From an uncultured Verrucomicrobiales bacterium (GTDB lineage Bacteria > Verrucomicrobiota > Verrucomicrobiia > Verrucomicrobiales > DEV007), in assembly GCA_943789025.1 (NCBI GenBank), contig CALSSN010000003.1:1-62507 (forward strand): DNA of 62,507 bases, read 5' to 3'. Positions within the stretch are counted from its first letter, which is position 1; each line of letters opens with the position of its first letter. Below are positions 53,438 to 62,507 of this stretch, in pieces. A model generated the notes under the pieces. The model saw only the letters and a program-made list of their open reading frames with translations, was not told the origin of the DNA and did no database searches. Both the position numbers and the translations under genes were made by a program.

Positions 53438-55318
53438 GTGAGCAATCGCTCTCTCCCAGGACGCCTGCTCAGACTTGCCGCGGCACTCTCCAGTGGTTTT
53501 CTCTTGGCACTGTCCATGCCCCCTCACGGGTTTGAGGCTCTCGTCTGGGTTTGGTCGATGCCTCTGTTCATTGCCCTCTGGAGCCTTCCTGCATTGCCGC
53601 CTTCCGCCAGCACCTCAGATGCGCAAGCTGGGAGGTGGTATCTACAGCAGCTCAGACGCTGGATTCGTCCGCGCAGCCGAGGCTTTCGCGGCGCTCACCT
53701 CGGGCTGGTTTCAGGATTGACTTTTTTCCTTCTCAACCTCGAGTGGCTTCTTGAACTCCACCACGTTATCGACAGTCTGATTCTCGCTGCGATCGGACTC
53801 CTCTCCCTCGCTCTCTATCTCGCCCTCTACGTTGCCGCCTGGGGTGCCTTTGCTGCTACCGTAGGCCGCCCATCGCGAGACGACCTCTCCAACCCGCCGA
53901 TGCTGTCGCTATCTGCGGATAAAGATTCTGTAGACGACCACGGCCGTCCCAGCTTCATCAGGCTCGGCAATCGGTTTGAGGGACTCTTCAGAACATCCTT
54001 CAACTCGCTTCGCTTTGCCCTGCTCAATGCCGCAGCCTGGACGGGGCTGGAATGGCTGCGCGGGTGGATGCTCACCGGGTTTGGATGGAACGGGCTTGGG
54101 GTAGCGCTTCATCAGAACCCGACCCTCATTCAAATAGTGGACATCATCGGCGTGACTGGACTTTCCTTTCTTCCTGTTTTTATCGCAGGAATTCTTCTCC
54201 ATACCGCCTGGAGAATTCATCTTGAAGCCGGGTCCGGGCGCCTTCGACCGCACCTGGACTTCATGGTTGGCGTGATCGTTCTCATTTCCGTCTTTTTCTA
54301 TGGAGTGGAGAAAGCAGGTGCCCCGCTGGCTAAAAACCCGGTTGAGGTCAGAACGCTCCTCGTTCAGCCGAATATCCCGCAGTCACTGAAATGGGATCCT
54401 GCTGCTGCCACGAACATTTACCAGACCTTCAACGACCTCACCCGCCTGAATGTGGAGATCAATCCGTTTGACCTCGTTGTCTGGCCTGAAGCCAGTCTTC
54501 CGCTCTATCTCGACCACCCCGACCATGAGGCCTATCTCGAAGATCTCCTTGCCCTCGGCGATCATTCCATTCTTCTCGGCGTCAATGTCTTTGAACCGCG
54601 TAGAGGGCTGACATCGGAGCAAGAGATTCGTGCTTCCTACAACTCCGCTGCGCTTTTACGTAAAGAATTAGAAGACGCCCAGGTGCACCATAAATCCCAC
54701 CTGGTCCCCTTTGGTGAGTTTCTTCCCCTGCGATCACTCTTTCCGCCGATCGAGAGAGTTTTTGGAGGGCTTCTTCCCAGCGATTTCGATCGAGGGCGCT
54801 CGACAGAGCCCCTTGTCCTCGAACTGCTAGGCGAACCAGCCCGTCCGAATATCCTTCTTTCCCCTCTCATCTGCTTTGAGGACACCGTTCCGCGTGTCGT
54901 CCGCAAACTTATACGTCGTGGCCCGCAGGTGCTCGTGAACCTTACGAATGATGGATGGTTTGGTGAATCACCAGCTTCCCTCCAGCACATGATCAATGCC
55001 TCGTTCCGATGCATCGAATTTCGCCGTCCCATGATCCGCTGTGCCAACACCGGAGTGACCTGCCTGATTGATTCCACTGGCAGCTCCTACGATCGCGAAT
55101 CCGGTGACGGCTACCGTCGCATGATAGAGGATCCGGAAACAGGAAACACTTTTATTCGTGGCACTCTTCCGGTGACGCTCAAAATTGACCTGAATCCACC
55201 AATGACATTTTACGCCAGGTTCGGTGACGCTTTTTCCATGCTCTGCGCCATGATCGCTGTCATCGGGATTGGTTTTTCGCTTGGTCAGCTCCGGCGAAAA
55301 GATCGCGCCAGAAGCTGA
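53438..55318 (+). CDS. lnt: Apolipoprotein N-acyltransferase
   Basis: Adds the third acyl chain to lipoproteins in the inner membrane. Starting at GTG 53438 it has 626 residues, about 110 longer than usual, because of two insertions (about 52-85 and 145-195) in the membrane part. The nitrilase-type domain has the catalytic triad: Glu351 in VWPEASLPLYL, Lys419 in VHHKSHLVPFGEF and Cys479 in LICFEDTVPR. Several N-terminal helices and one C-terminal helix are present. It follows the unknown protein by about 25 bp. lgt lies about 1.5 kb downstream beyond a pseudogene. Confidence 0.93.
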   Translation: MSNRSLPGRLLRLAAALSSGFLLALSMPPHGFEALVWVWSMPLFIALWSLPALPPSASTSDAQAGRWYLQQLRRWIRPRSRGFRGAHLGLVSGLTFFLLNLEWLLELHHVIDSLILAAIGLLSLALYLALYVAAWGAFAATVGRPSRDDLSNPPMLSLSADKDSVDDHGRPSFIRLGNRFEGLFRTSFNSLRFALLNAAAWTGLEWLRGWMLTGFGWNGLGVALHQNPTLIQIVDIIGVTGLSFLPVFIAGILLHTAWRIHLEAGSGRLRPHLDFMVGVIVLISVFFYGVEKAGAPLAKNPVEVRTLLVQPNIPQSLKWDPAAATNIYQTFNDLTRLNVEINPFDLVVWPEASLPLYLDHPDHEAYLEDLLALGDHSILLGVNVFEPRRGLTSEQEIRASYNSAALLRKELEDAQVHHKSHLVPFGEFLPLRSLFPPIERVFGGLLPSDFDRGRSTEPLVLELLGEPARPNILLSPLICFEDTVPRVVRKLIRRGPQVLVNLTNDGWFGESPASLQHMINASFRCIEFRRPMIRCANTGVTCLIDSTGSSYDRESGDGYRRMIEDPETGNTFIRGTLPVTLKIDLNPPMTFYARFGDAFSMLCAMIAVIGIGFSLGQLRRKDRARS

Positions 55319-55432
55319 GATATTCTTAGCCTATTTCCCAGGCGGAGAATCTCGCAATCTGACAGAGAATCAGGTTATGCACTTACACCAGCCAAGCCTG
55401 GTTGCATCAATCCTTCATCGGCTTATCGATTG

Positions 55433-56414
55433 ATGAGTAATCCAGAAAAGGACAACCATTGAAAATCGATTTCTGACGTGGCGTCGTGTCAGAAGATACC
55501 AGATTTTTTTGCTCTTCTTTTCCTGCTGACTTCTGCAGCACTCAACGAAAACTACCCCTTCTCGAAGTTTTCCATGTATTCAAATCCAAGCAGTTGACCC
55601 TCACGCTATCATTACCTGGTTGACCCAGAGGGGAACCCCAATTCCAGCTCATTGGCACACCCGGTTGAGTCCCTCAAACATTTCCAAGACACTTGGGCGC
55701 AGCAGAAAAACAATCCGCAAGGAGACGGGCATCCCAAAAGGAATCTCTTCGTCACCCGTTTCGTGTTCCTGGCGCTGCTCCTCCTGACTTTCCGCAGCAC
55801 CCTGACAAACACCCTGCTCAACAGCCAGGGCTATATTTTACACGCTTATCAGATAGTAACCCTCACTCTCGTAGCGCAGACCTTGGTGGCTTTTTTTCAC
55901 AAAGAAAGAAGTGGAGGGCAGGGACTGCCGGTGTCTCTGGAACGTGGTCAGCTTATTTGTTACAGTCAGGGGTCATTCTCGGAACCTACGTAATCGCTGC
56001 TCTCTCCAAGGTGTTTAATTCACGTGGAATGTGGGTCTGGAATTCTAAATGCCTGGGAATTGAACTCGTCAAATCTCACCGTCAGGTCTATTACCAGCAT
56101 TGCGACCCAGCCCTCGCTGACACCATAGGACCGGCAATCTGGCTGCAAGAGCATCCTCTTTTCTCGCAGATCAGCTTCGGAAGCGACTTCTTCCTTGAAC
56201 TTTTCACCCTTATTGGTTTGAGAAACAGAGGCTGGGGCCCTTTGTGTCGGCATTTCTCTCATAGCGATGCATCTACACCATCATGAAATTAGAATTCCAG
56301 TACAATGAATTTCCTCTCGCCATTTTCTGCCTGAACCTTCTTTTCTGGGTCTCCCTCATTTGGATGAATCGGAATCAACCTCGCCAGATGCCTCAGATCA
56401 AGAGGCAGTCATGA
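55433..56414 (+). pseudogene. Decayed multi-pass membrane protein gene
   Basis: Three frames carry consecutive parts of one membrane protein. Frame one (from ATG 55433) reads IPDFFALLFLLTSAALNENY and KFSMYSNPSS, is cut by two in-frame TGA codons at 55460 and 55595, then continues YHYLVDPEGNP and SLAHPVESLKHFQDTWAQ. Near 55930 the sequence moves to a second frame with SAYLLQSGVILGTYV, AALSKVFNSRGMWVWNS and LVKSHRQVYYQ. Near 56260 it moves to a third frame, ending LAIFCLNLLFWVSLIWMNRN at 56414. At least two frameshifts and two stops make a functional product unlikely. The origin may be a HTTM-like or MauE-like family, which is a guess. Confidence 0.8.
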
Positions 56415-56782
56415 GAATTCATTCTTTGTGAAGTGATTCTCGATACTAGAGCAGGAACACAGCGAACAAGGCTTATCTTCTTCTGCTCACAAAGCCAGAT
56501 GCTCATCAAGATGGCCCATCACGACTCAGAATTCGGTGACAGAATAACAAAACCAGGAAGAAGCCTGCTCTCCTTGTATCCACGACAAGATCGAAGCCAA
56601 GAAGCGGCAAGGACCTCATGCTTTCCTATCCTACCTTCCTGAGCGAGGGTGATCACATAAGCAAAGCAAAACGAATTATCTCACGTCTCTCAATTCTCAC
56701 ATAAACTCCCTCATGATGACACCCAGCGTGCTGGTGACATCGACAGGAAAGAGTAAAAGCGTCTAAGTATATTCTGGATTTC
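56415..56782. other. Non-coding gap upstream of lgt
   Basis: About 370 bp with no credible gene, no match to repeat families A or B and no clear hairpin. It presumably includes the lgt promoter. A 69-residue open frame (56433-56642) has no domain-like features and is treated as chance. Confidence 0.5.
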
Positions 56783-57751
56783 GTGATCGCCTACTACCTC
56801 CACGACCTCAACCCGGTGCTTCTTCCCTTTGGAGAAAAAGGAGGAATTCACTGGTATGGCGTGGCCTATGTCGTGGCGTTCTTTCTTGGATTTCTCGTGC
56901 TCCGCTCGCTCGCACGTAAAAATCTCACTGAAATTCCAAAGGCTAAGTTGGGAGATTTCATTACTTACTCAGCAATCTTTGGCGTCCTGATAGGAGGAAG
57001 AGTCGGCTACATTTTGCTTTACGATCTTGATAACTTTCTCGCGAACCCGTTGAGTCTTTTCCTTATCAACCGAGGCGGTATGGCTAGCCATGGCGGATTC
57101 CTGGGAGTTGCCCTTTTCACGCTCTTCTGGTCTCGCAGGAACAAGCTTTCTTGGACTGGCGTCGGCGACGACTTTGTCACTGCCGCTCCAGTGGGGATTT
57201 TTGTAGTTCGAGTGGCTAACTTCGTAAATGGCGAACTCTTTGGACGAGTTACTTCTGTCCCATGGGCAGTGCGCTTTCCTGGTGAGGTCTTTGACAGCCG
57301 CTATCAGATTCCCGAAAAATTCGACGGTGAGATTCCATGGAGCGAACTCTCTGGAAGCAGTTCCGAGATCGTTGGGCGCGCATCCTCCTCACCGGAACTC
57401 GCTCGGTTTCTTGAACTTGGACTCAACCCGCGTCATCCTTCGCAAATCTATGAAGCGCTGCTTGAAGGACTCGTGCTTTTTATCATCCTGCTCGTCACTC
57501 GACTTCGATTCCCCCGGCTTCCCCACGGCATCCTTACGGGAATGTTCTTCATTCTCTATGCGCTGTTCCGAATTTTCTGCGAGCTCTACCGCCTTCCTGA
57601 CGACGGAGAACCTCTTATCCTGGAAATCAGCAAAGGGCAGTTCTACTCACTCTTCATGCTCGTCGGCGGACTGGCATTCCTTGGCTGGGGGTTTCTTCGG
57701 AGGAACCAACATGGCAGAAACGTGCCGGTTCACGATTCCTCTCAGAACTGA
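56783..57751 (+). CDS. lgt: Prolipoprotein diacylglyceryl transferase
   Basis: First lipoprotein-modification step: moves diacylglycerol from phosphatidylglycerol to the lipobox cysteine. The 322-residue inner-membrane enzyme starts at GTG 56783. It has about seven helices, the GGRVGYILLYD motif, MASHGGFLG (with the key His) and the signature region RVANFVNGELFGR. PSQIYEALLEG, LFRIFCELYR and the C-terminal helix are also typical. An insert at about 165-215 (DSRYQIPEKF and following) is a little longer than usual. It stands alone downstream of the decayed gene. Confidence 0.95.
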   Translation: MIAYYLHDLNPVLLPFGEKGGIHWYGVAYVVAFFLGFLVLRSLARKNLTEIPKAKLGDFITYSAIFGVLIGGRVGYILLYDLDNFLANPLSLFLINRGGMASHGGFLGVALFTLFWSRRNKLSWTGVGDDFVTAAPVGIFVVRVANFVNGELFGRVTSVPWAVRFPGEVFDSRYQIPEKFDGEIPWSELSGSSSEIVGRASSSPELARFLELGLNPRHPSQIYEALLEGLVLFIILLVTRLRFPRLPHGILTGMFFILYALFRIFCELYRLPDDGEPLILEISKGQFYSLFMLVGGLAFLGWGFLRRNQHGRNVPVHDSSQN

Positions 57752-57767
57752 CTGACGATGAAAAAGC

Positions 57768-58166
57768 TCAGGAAGCCGGTGACATCCACTCCACCACTGG
57801 GGCATCTCCCCACAAATCTTCCAGGGCGTAATGCTCACGCTTTTCCGGGTGAAAAATATGCACCATTACCTCCCAGTAATCGAGGATCAGCCAGTGACTT
57901 TGCTCACTACCGTCGACACAGTGCCGGTGAAGGCCCGAGACCTCGGTTTCGTGGGCGGAAAGATGTTTGCGAATCGCCTTCAGGTGGGGGGTTGATGTCC
58001 CACTGCAGAGGACAATGAAATCCGTCACCGTCGAGATCCCCCGCAGGTCGAGCACCTGAATGTTCTCTGCCTGCTTTTCATCAGCAAGCCGGGCGAGGGC
58101 TTTCGCTCTCTCCGCCCCCTCATGCGATTTCGCAGAAGCGATCTTGGAGTCATTTTTTTCTGCCAT
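57768..58166 (-). CDS. rsfS: Ribosomal silencing factor RsfS
   Basis: Binds ribosomal protein L14 and prevents 50S-30S joining when nutrients are scarce. The 132-residue product has the full fold: LADEKQAENIQVLDLRGIS, VTDFIVLCSGTSTPHLKAI, and the closing HWLILDYWEVMVHIFHPEKR and YALEDLWGDAP. The N-terminal 25 residues are a charged leader that may be unstructured. It overlaps nothing and is convergent with lgt (17 bp between stops), so it is transcribed independently. Confidence 0.95.
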   Translation of the reverse strand: MAEKNDSKIASAKSHEGAERAKALARLADEKQAENIQVLDLRGISTVTDFIVLCSGTSTPHLKAIRKHLSAHETEVSGLHRHCVDGSEQSHWLILDYWEVMVHIFHPEKREHYALEDLWGDAPVVEWMSPAS

Positions 58167-58337
58167 GGTTTGCGTTGTTCGAAGCTAAGAATCGGCGCCT
58201 TATTACTCTAGCTTCCGTCTCGCTGCGAGGGAGATTTTTTAATTCCAGAGCCCGCCCGAAGATAGCTCCACCTCGGATTGGGAATAATAACTCAAGGAAT
58301 CGATAGCTCCCTCCCCTACCCTGCGCCAGAATCGTGG

Positions 58338-59516
58338 ATGCCAGGAATAGTTGTTCGTCCACGCGCCAGAATCTTTCACGGACACGATTGGGTCTATGCT
58401 TCAGAGATCCAGAAGACATTCGGAAAGCCAGAGGCTGGTGATGTAATCTCCTTGAAGGATTTCAAAGACCGCCCACTTGGTTCAGCGATTTACAATCCCG
58501 AGTCCCAGATTGTTGCCCGTCGCATTTCGCGTCGAAAGCAGCAACTCGACGCCGACTTTTTCACCCGCCGCTTTCAAAGAGCCCGCCAACTCCGCGAAAG
58601 CCTTTCAGAAATCGACCCCATGGTCTGCCGCCTTGCCTGGAGTGAGGCAGATGGGCTTCCAGGTGTCATTGTCGACCGTTATGGCGACCATCTCGTCCTG
58701 CAGACCCTCACTCTGGCCATGGAGAAGAAGAAAGAGCTCATTGCGCGCACACTGGTCGATATCTTCTCACCCGTATCGATCACCGAACGCAATGACTCAC
58801 CGATCCGAAAGGCTGAAGGGCTCGACCTGATCGTCGGGATGCTTCATGGAGAGGCACCGGATCCATTTCCACAAAAAATCGGAGGGCTCGGATTCACTCT
58901 GACGGCTGCCCTCGGAGCAGGGCACAAGACCGGCCTCTATCTCGACCAACTAGACAACTACCAGAAAGTAGCAGGACATGCCCGTGGCAGGCGAGTCCTA
59001 GACGTTTTTGCAAACCAGGGAGGATTTGCCCTCGCTTGCGCCAAATCTGGTGCCACCCGCGTCCAGGCGGTTGAGGCCAGCGAAGAGGCGTGTGCTCTTG
59101 CTCGGGCCAACGCAGAACGTGCGGGAACAGAGATCGAAATCCGCTGTACCAATGCCTTCGATTTCCTCAAATCCTCCGATGCTGAAGAAGGAGAATATGA
59201 CCTGATCATTCTCGACCCACCGTCCTTTACAAAAAGCAAAAAAGCGCTCAGTGAAGCGCTCCGAGGCTACAAGGAGATTCACCTTCGTGCGCTGAAACTT
59301 CTTAGGCCGGGTGGCCTGCTTGCCACCTACGCGTGTTCACACCACGTGACCTGGGAAATTTTCCATAATGTCATTAACAGCGCCACGGTGGATGCAAAAA
59401 GGACTTTACGACTTGTGGATAGGCATAGCCAGAGACGCGACCATCCCGTCATCCCCACCCTGCCCGAAACAGAATACCTCAAGGGTTTTCTCTTCGAGGT
59501 CATGCCCGGGTGGTAA
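58338..59516 (+). CDS. RlmI-type 23S rRNA cytosine methyltransferase
   Basis: SAM-dependent methyltransferase of the RlmI (COG1092) type that makes 5-methylcytosine in 23S rRNA. From ATG 58338 it has 392 residues; a TTG at 58278 would add 20 residues. An N-terminal PUA-like domain reads RPRARIFHGHDWVY, then an EEHAD-like EADGLPGVIVDRY region, then the SAM-binding VLDVFANQGGFALACA and the catalytic LIILDPPSFTKSK. The closing ATYACSHHV holds the second catalytic Cys. It diverges from rsfS by about 170 bp. Confidence 0.88.
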   Translation: MPGIVVRPRARIFHGHDWVYASEIQKTFGKPEAGDVISLKDFKDRPLGSAIYNPESQIVARRISRRKQQLDADFFTRRFQRARQLRESLSEIDPMVCRLAWSEADGLPGVIVDRYGDHLVLQTLTLAMEKKKELIARTLVDIFSPVSITERNDSPIRKAEGLDLIVGMLHGEAPDPFPQKIGGLGFTLTAALGAGHKTGLYLDQLDNYQKVAGHARGRRVLDVFANQGGFALACAKSGATRVQAVEASEEACALARANAERAGTEIEIRCTNAFDFLKSSDAEEGEYDLIILDPPSFTKSKKALSEALRGYKEIHLRALKLLRPGGLLATYACSHHVTWEIFHNVINSATVDAKRTLRLVDRHSQRRDHPVIPTLPETEYLKGFLFEVMPGW

Positions 59517-59663
59517 ATAGCTCTGTTTCCGTGGCTACTCCGATGCCAACTGCCCAAGAACAAGCGCTTTGTCCGCCACGCGGAGGCAAGCATGCTACTT
59601 TTCCCAGAACCTTGAAGAGCAAAGCCTTTGCTATTTCCCCTTCAATGGGACAGCTCACTTCGC

Positions 59664-61247
59664 CTACTCGTTTTGCTCACCAAATGCATAAAGGTGCGTC
59701 TGTGTGGCCAGATAAAGAATTCCATTAGCTACCACTGGAGCGCTGTAAATGGGGGCTGGAAATTCAATGAGAGCCAGTTCCTCCCCACCTTCTTTTCCGC
59801 CGGAAAGAACGTAGAGCTCCCCTTCTTCATTGGCGACGAGGACTTTCCCATCCACAGCCAGAGTCGAACCCCAGATATGCCCCCTGGTGTCAAATTCCCA
59901 GAATTTTTCACCGGTTCTGCTGTCGAGAGCGAAGACAAATCCCGAGTAGTCAGCCACGTAAAGAACTCCGTCTGCTATGGAAGGGGTAGAAATCGAGCGG
60001 CCGAGACCTTTGAACTCCCACACCTGCCTGCCGCTCAGATCTCCTTCGCCACTGGGATCTATCGCCGAGATCCGACCCACGCCTTCGCCATGTTCTGGAT
60101 CCTGACCGATACAGACGTACACCAGACCCTCGTGGATGACCGGGGTAGAAACGCATTCCGAGGGCCCCTCGTAGTCCGCGTAACGAATAAGCTCTCCGGT
60201 CTCAGTGTCTTTACGGTATTCCGGAGGATTGCAGTCGAAGCGCCAGCGTTCCGGAAGAATTCGAATTGCCTTTGGATCTTCAGGGTCCTCACCGGTCGCC
60301 AGTTTGGCCTGCGTCCCGAGACCATACGCCCAGCCGTCACCTCCGGCAAAAATAAGAAGTTCCTCGCCGCCCACCTCACCGAGTGCCGGCGACGACCACG
60401 AGCAATGAAGTACTCGACTGGAAACAACCGGGTCCTGCTCACCGAGGTAGGCCCCTGTTTCGGCATCAAGAACAATAAGACTGGGAGCATTGGGAGCGGG
60501 GATATTGGTATGCGACCAGTCGACCCCATTCGAGGTCGTGCAGAAAACTTTTCCATTTTTGACCAGTACTGATGAGCTGGCAATATTATGAGGGAAAACT
60601 CCTAGTTCACCGCGCATATCATAGACCCAGAGAATGTCTGCATCGTGCGGTAAAAGATCGCTCGAGCCTGTGCTCGGACCCGATTTGTAAACACTCTCCC
60701 CGGTCATGCCCTGGTTTCCATTGGAAAGGCCTTCGACATCGAAACACAGAATCTCACAACGATTGGTCACCACATACCCGTTGTTTCCGACAATCGTCGG
60801 GGACGAACAAATCCCGAGAAACTCCCAGTCGGAGACCTTTCCGGCACCGAGTTTTGGTGCGGCTAACTGCCAGAGGAAGTCTCCGCTCGCCTCGTCAAAA
60901 CAATAGACGATGCCCCGGTCCCCGAGGTTTTTCGGGTCACGAGGCGATTCGTTGTTAGTTCCTACGAAAACTTTTCCACCGGCAATGGTGGGCGTTCCGT
61001 AAGTCTGGGAGCCAAGTTTTTCCACCCACTTCAAACCTTGTGTCGTAGCAAGGTCAATTTCCTCAGATCTTTTCACCCTCTTACCCGGATCGATCTGCAT
61101 GGTGATTCCTGTGGCCGAAGCAGCCATATTCCTCGAGTTACCACCGCCCCATGAGGGCCAATCCTGAGTTATCGCAAAAGTTGGGAATGCTCCTGTCACA
61201 CATGTGATTAGGAGCCGGAAAACGAGAGCATTTCTGGAAAGTTGCAT
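59664..61247 (-). CDS. PQQ-like beta-propeller protein, exported
   Basis: A 527-residue protein with a signal peptide (RLLITCVTGAFPTFA, then QDWPSWGG, the usual start of this type). Repeated PQQ-like blades are seen throughout: YGTPTIAGGKVFVGTNN, then SSPTIVGNNGYVVTN, the VLHCSWSSPALGEVGGEEL block, the VSTPVIHEGLVYVCIGQ block, and SISTPSIADGVLYVADYSG. No catalytic dehydrogenase motif or quinone ligand is clear. Such proteins occur commonly in Verrucomicrobiota and Planctomycetota and probably act as secreted scaffolds or binding proteins. It lies 49 bp downstream of a similar gene on the same strand. Confidence 0.85.
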   Translation of the reverse strand: MQLSRNALVFRLLITCVTGAFPTFAITQDWPSWGGGNSRNMAASATGITMQIDPGKRVKRSEEIDLATTQGLKWVEKLGSQTYGTPTIAGGKVFVGTNNESPRDPKNLGDRGIVYCFDEASGDFLWQLAAPKLGAGKVSDWEFLGICSSPTIVGNNGYVVTNRCEILCFDVEGLSNGNQGMTGESVYKSGPSTGSSDLLPHDADILWVYDMRGELGVFPHNIASSSVLVKNGKVFCTTSNGVDWSHTNIPAPNAPSLIVLDAETGAYLGEQDPVVSSRVLHCSWSSPALGEVGGEELLIFAGGDGWAYGLGTQAKLATGEDPEDPKAIRILPERWRFDCNPPEYRKDTETGELIRYADYEGPSECVSTPVIHEGLVYVCIGQDPEHGEGVGRISAIDPSGEGDLSGRQVWEFKGLGRSISTPSIADGVLYVADYSGFVFALDSRTGEKFWEFDTRGHIWGSTLAVDGKVLVANEEGELYVLSGGKEGGEELALIEFPAPIYSAPVVANGILYLATQTHLYAFGEQNE

Positions 61248-61296
61248 CGTGATGATGAAAAAAGGGTTTGTTTACTTGTTCTGCAAACGGACTTTT

Positions 61297-62507
61297 TTAC
61301 TTCTCGTTTCCATAAATCCTGATGTTATCCACATAGACAGCTTTCTGAGCCTGAGGAGAAAAGCCAAAGATACCGGGAGCACCCTGAGTATGCCCTGCAG
61401 AATGTTCGAGTTCGATCGTCCACCCATCCGGCTCGGGATCATCCCGCTGCCAGGCTCTTGCAAGAATTCTTGAAGGCGTGCTGCTGCCATCTCCCGGAAC
61501 GACCTTCGTCTTTAATCGATACCAGGTATTTGCAGAGATCGTAAAGGGAACACTATGCTTGAAGCGGTCGTGGTTGGAGGTGATCTCAAGAAGATTCGAG
61601 TTCCCCACAAGATAAATCGCATAGCGCCCGTTGACTAATCCAACCACCGACTTGATACGACGGTTGCCGTCGGTCAGGACGTCGGCCTCCAGAGTATAGT
61701 CGCTGAGATCCGGAGGCCCAAAAAAACAGGTAGCCCTTTGGAAGAGAAGCCTGTCCAAGCTTTTGGCAAAAACCTTGTTTCCCTCGCGCTCCTTGATATC
61801 GAACTTAAACCGGGCACCAATCCACGACAGTGGCGGATACGCGAACGCGGTCTGATCCTGCGGTTTTATCGAAGCAAGCTCAAAGCCTTCGAAGTCCTCT
61901 TCGTATCCGAGTCCAGGAACTACGCGCCCACGCACAAACACGGTCATGCCATCTTCTCCCGTCCCCTTAAACATGCCGGCAGAGGCTTTTGCGGTGGGAG
62001 AAGCCACCAGCAGGCCGTCTTCATCAAAGCTTGCATCGAGAGCACCCTTCACTTTCGCGGTCGGTGGGACGAACTCTTCCCAGGTAAAGCTCGCCGGATC
62101 AGCCTGACCAACCACGAACCCATCGGCATCGAGTTTCTGGAAGCGAAACCCCTGTTTCGTACCCGGTGTGAGAAGAACATCGGCCGGAACGGCACGGAGC
62201 TGGACCGCCTCTCCAACTTTTAACTTCGCCGAACGAGGCACAGAGTCGCGCGTGATGGTTTCATGATCGATCCCAAACGCATACAGGCACTCGGTGGTAT
62301 GAATGAAAAGCTGACCATTCCAGAGGCATGGAGCTCCGAGACAGTTGCCTTCAAGCTGAATCTCCGAAACCATCTCCCCATCGGCAGTCACTACATTGAG
62401 GACACCCTCGTTCATGGCTACACAGAGAAGCCCGTCTGCGTAAAGCGGTGAGGAGTGGAGGTTATCCGCCCCCAGCTTGAGCTCCCAGTGGCTCGTACCT
62501 GTCTCCG
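61297..62507 (-). CDS. PQQ-like beta-propeller protein, partial (5' end off the window)
   Basis: The reading frame stays open to the right edge at 62507, so the gene starts outside. The visible part is at least 402 residues. The first 70 or so contain propeller blades (SSPLYADGLLCVAMNEGVLN, then GAPCLWNGQLFIHTTECLYA). A second part (about 170-400) contains a laminin-G or concanavalin-like fold: WIGARFKFDIKERE, RLLFQRATCFFGPPDLSDY, WYRLKTKVVPGDGS and VYVDNIRIYG at the end. A stand-alone glucanase-like lectin role is possible. It is directly upstream of the other beta-propeller gene and likely co-transcribed with it. Confidence 0.8.
   Translation of the reverse strand, partial: ETGTSHWELKLGADNLHSSPLYADGLLCVAMNEGVLNVVTADGEMVSEIQLEGNCLGAPCLWNGQLFIHTTECLYAFGIDHETITRDSVPRSAKLKVGEAVQLRAVPADVLLTPGTKQGFRFQKLDADGFVVGQADPASFTWEEFVPPTAKVKGALDASFDEDGLLVASPTAKASAGMFKGTGEDGMTVFVRGRVVPGLGYEEDFEGFELASIKPQDQTAFAYPPLSWIGARFKFDIKEREGNKVFAKSLDRLLFQRATCFFGPPDLSDYTLEADVLTDGNRRIKSVVGLVNGRYAIYLVGNSNLLEITSNHDRFKHSVPFTISANTWYRLKTKVVPGDGSSTPSRILARAWQRDDPEPDGWTIELEHSAGHTQGAPGIFGFSPQAQKAVYVDNIRIYGNEK

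Noticed and set aside
55433..55700. UGA recoded as tryptophan or selenocysteine
   Set aside because: Two TGA codons in frame looked suggestive, but two frameshifts follow in the same gene and every other gene in the window uses TGA as a normal stop.

Overview
The window reads as ordinary, gene-dense chromosome of a Gram-negative-type bacterium. Outer-membrane genes and all three lipoprotein-modification enzymes (lspA, lnt, lgt) are present. Many genes lack a clear Shine-Dalgarno sequence, GC looks like the mid-50s, and there are RpoN, DUF6580-like, RimK/TrkA_C-like and tandem beta-propeller proteins. My best guess is the phylum Verrucomicrobiota; this is inferred from gene content and was not tested by search.

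Layout. 1-1,690: a small membrane protein and the rplM-rpsI ribosomal operon with a clear terminator. 1,735-2,191: two intergenic repeats. 2,206-7,612: a minus-strand glycolysis cluster (fba, a VC0807-type membrane protein, gap, pgk, tpiA). 7,700-12,520: envelope genes (exported coiled-coil protein, murein amidase, LysM protein) and small domain proteins. 12,711-20,800: argA, transaldolase, a Dabb protein, rpoN, an Mrp-type ATPase, lspA, an exported C39-like protease and an overlooked 52-residue Cys-rich lipoprotein. 21,000-25,710: a hypothetical protein, a His-rich permease pair, a frameshifted DUF6580-like gene and rpsP. 26,026-28,894: a ksgA-Nudix fusion and cysS. 28,933-35,509: an MFS transporter, a coupled RimK-like ligase and M14-type deacylase, an OMP-like barrel, folA and msrB. 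35,598-40,531: a minus-strand run of lipoprotein, tyrA, aroA, cmk and plsC, with recR upstream. 40,560-49,600: a degenerate cyclase, an ABC exporter membrane protein, tatA, an iron-type ABC importer (substrate-binding protein, permease, ATPase) and folE. 49,682-59,516: a LolA-like protein, a GT-C glycosyltransferase, an unknown winged-helix-like protein, lnt, a decayed membrane gene, lgt, rsfS and an RlmI-type methyltransferase. 59,664-62,507: two PQQ-like beta-propeller proteins, the second cut by the window edge.

Two things cut across the window. First, two families of short, diverged, non-coding dispersed repeats occur three times each in intergenic DNA; one has terminal inverted repeats. 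Second, at least four conserved genes (rplM, the DUF6580-like gene, plsC and the ABC exporter) carry single-base frameshifts with an intact continuation in the neighbouring frame. This looks more like sequence error than mass gene decay, although one gene near 55.4-56.4 kb is a clear pseudogene. I found no CRISPR array, prophage, complete insertion sequence, tRNA or rRNA, and no convincing new multi-gene system. The strongest leads are the repeat families, the fusions and the unknown protein at 52,393-53,412.
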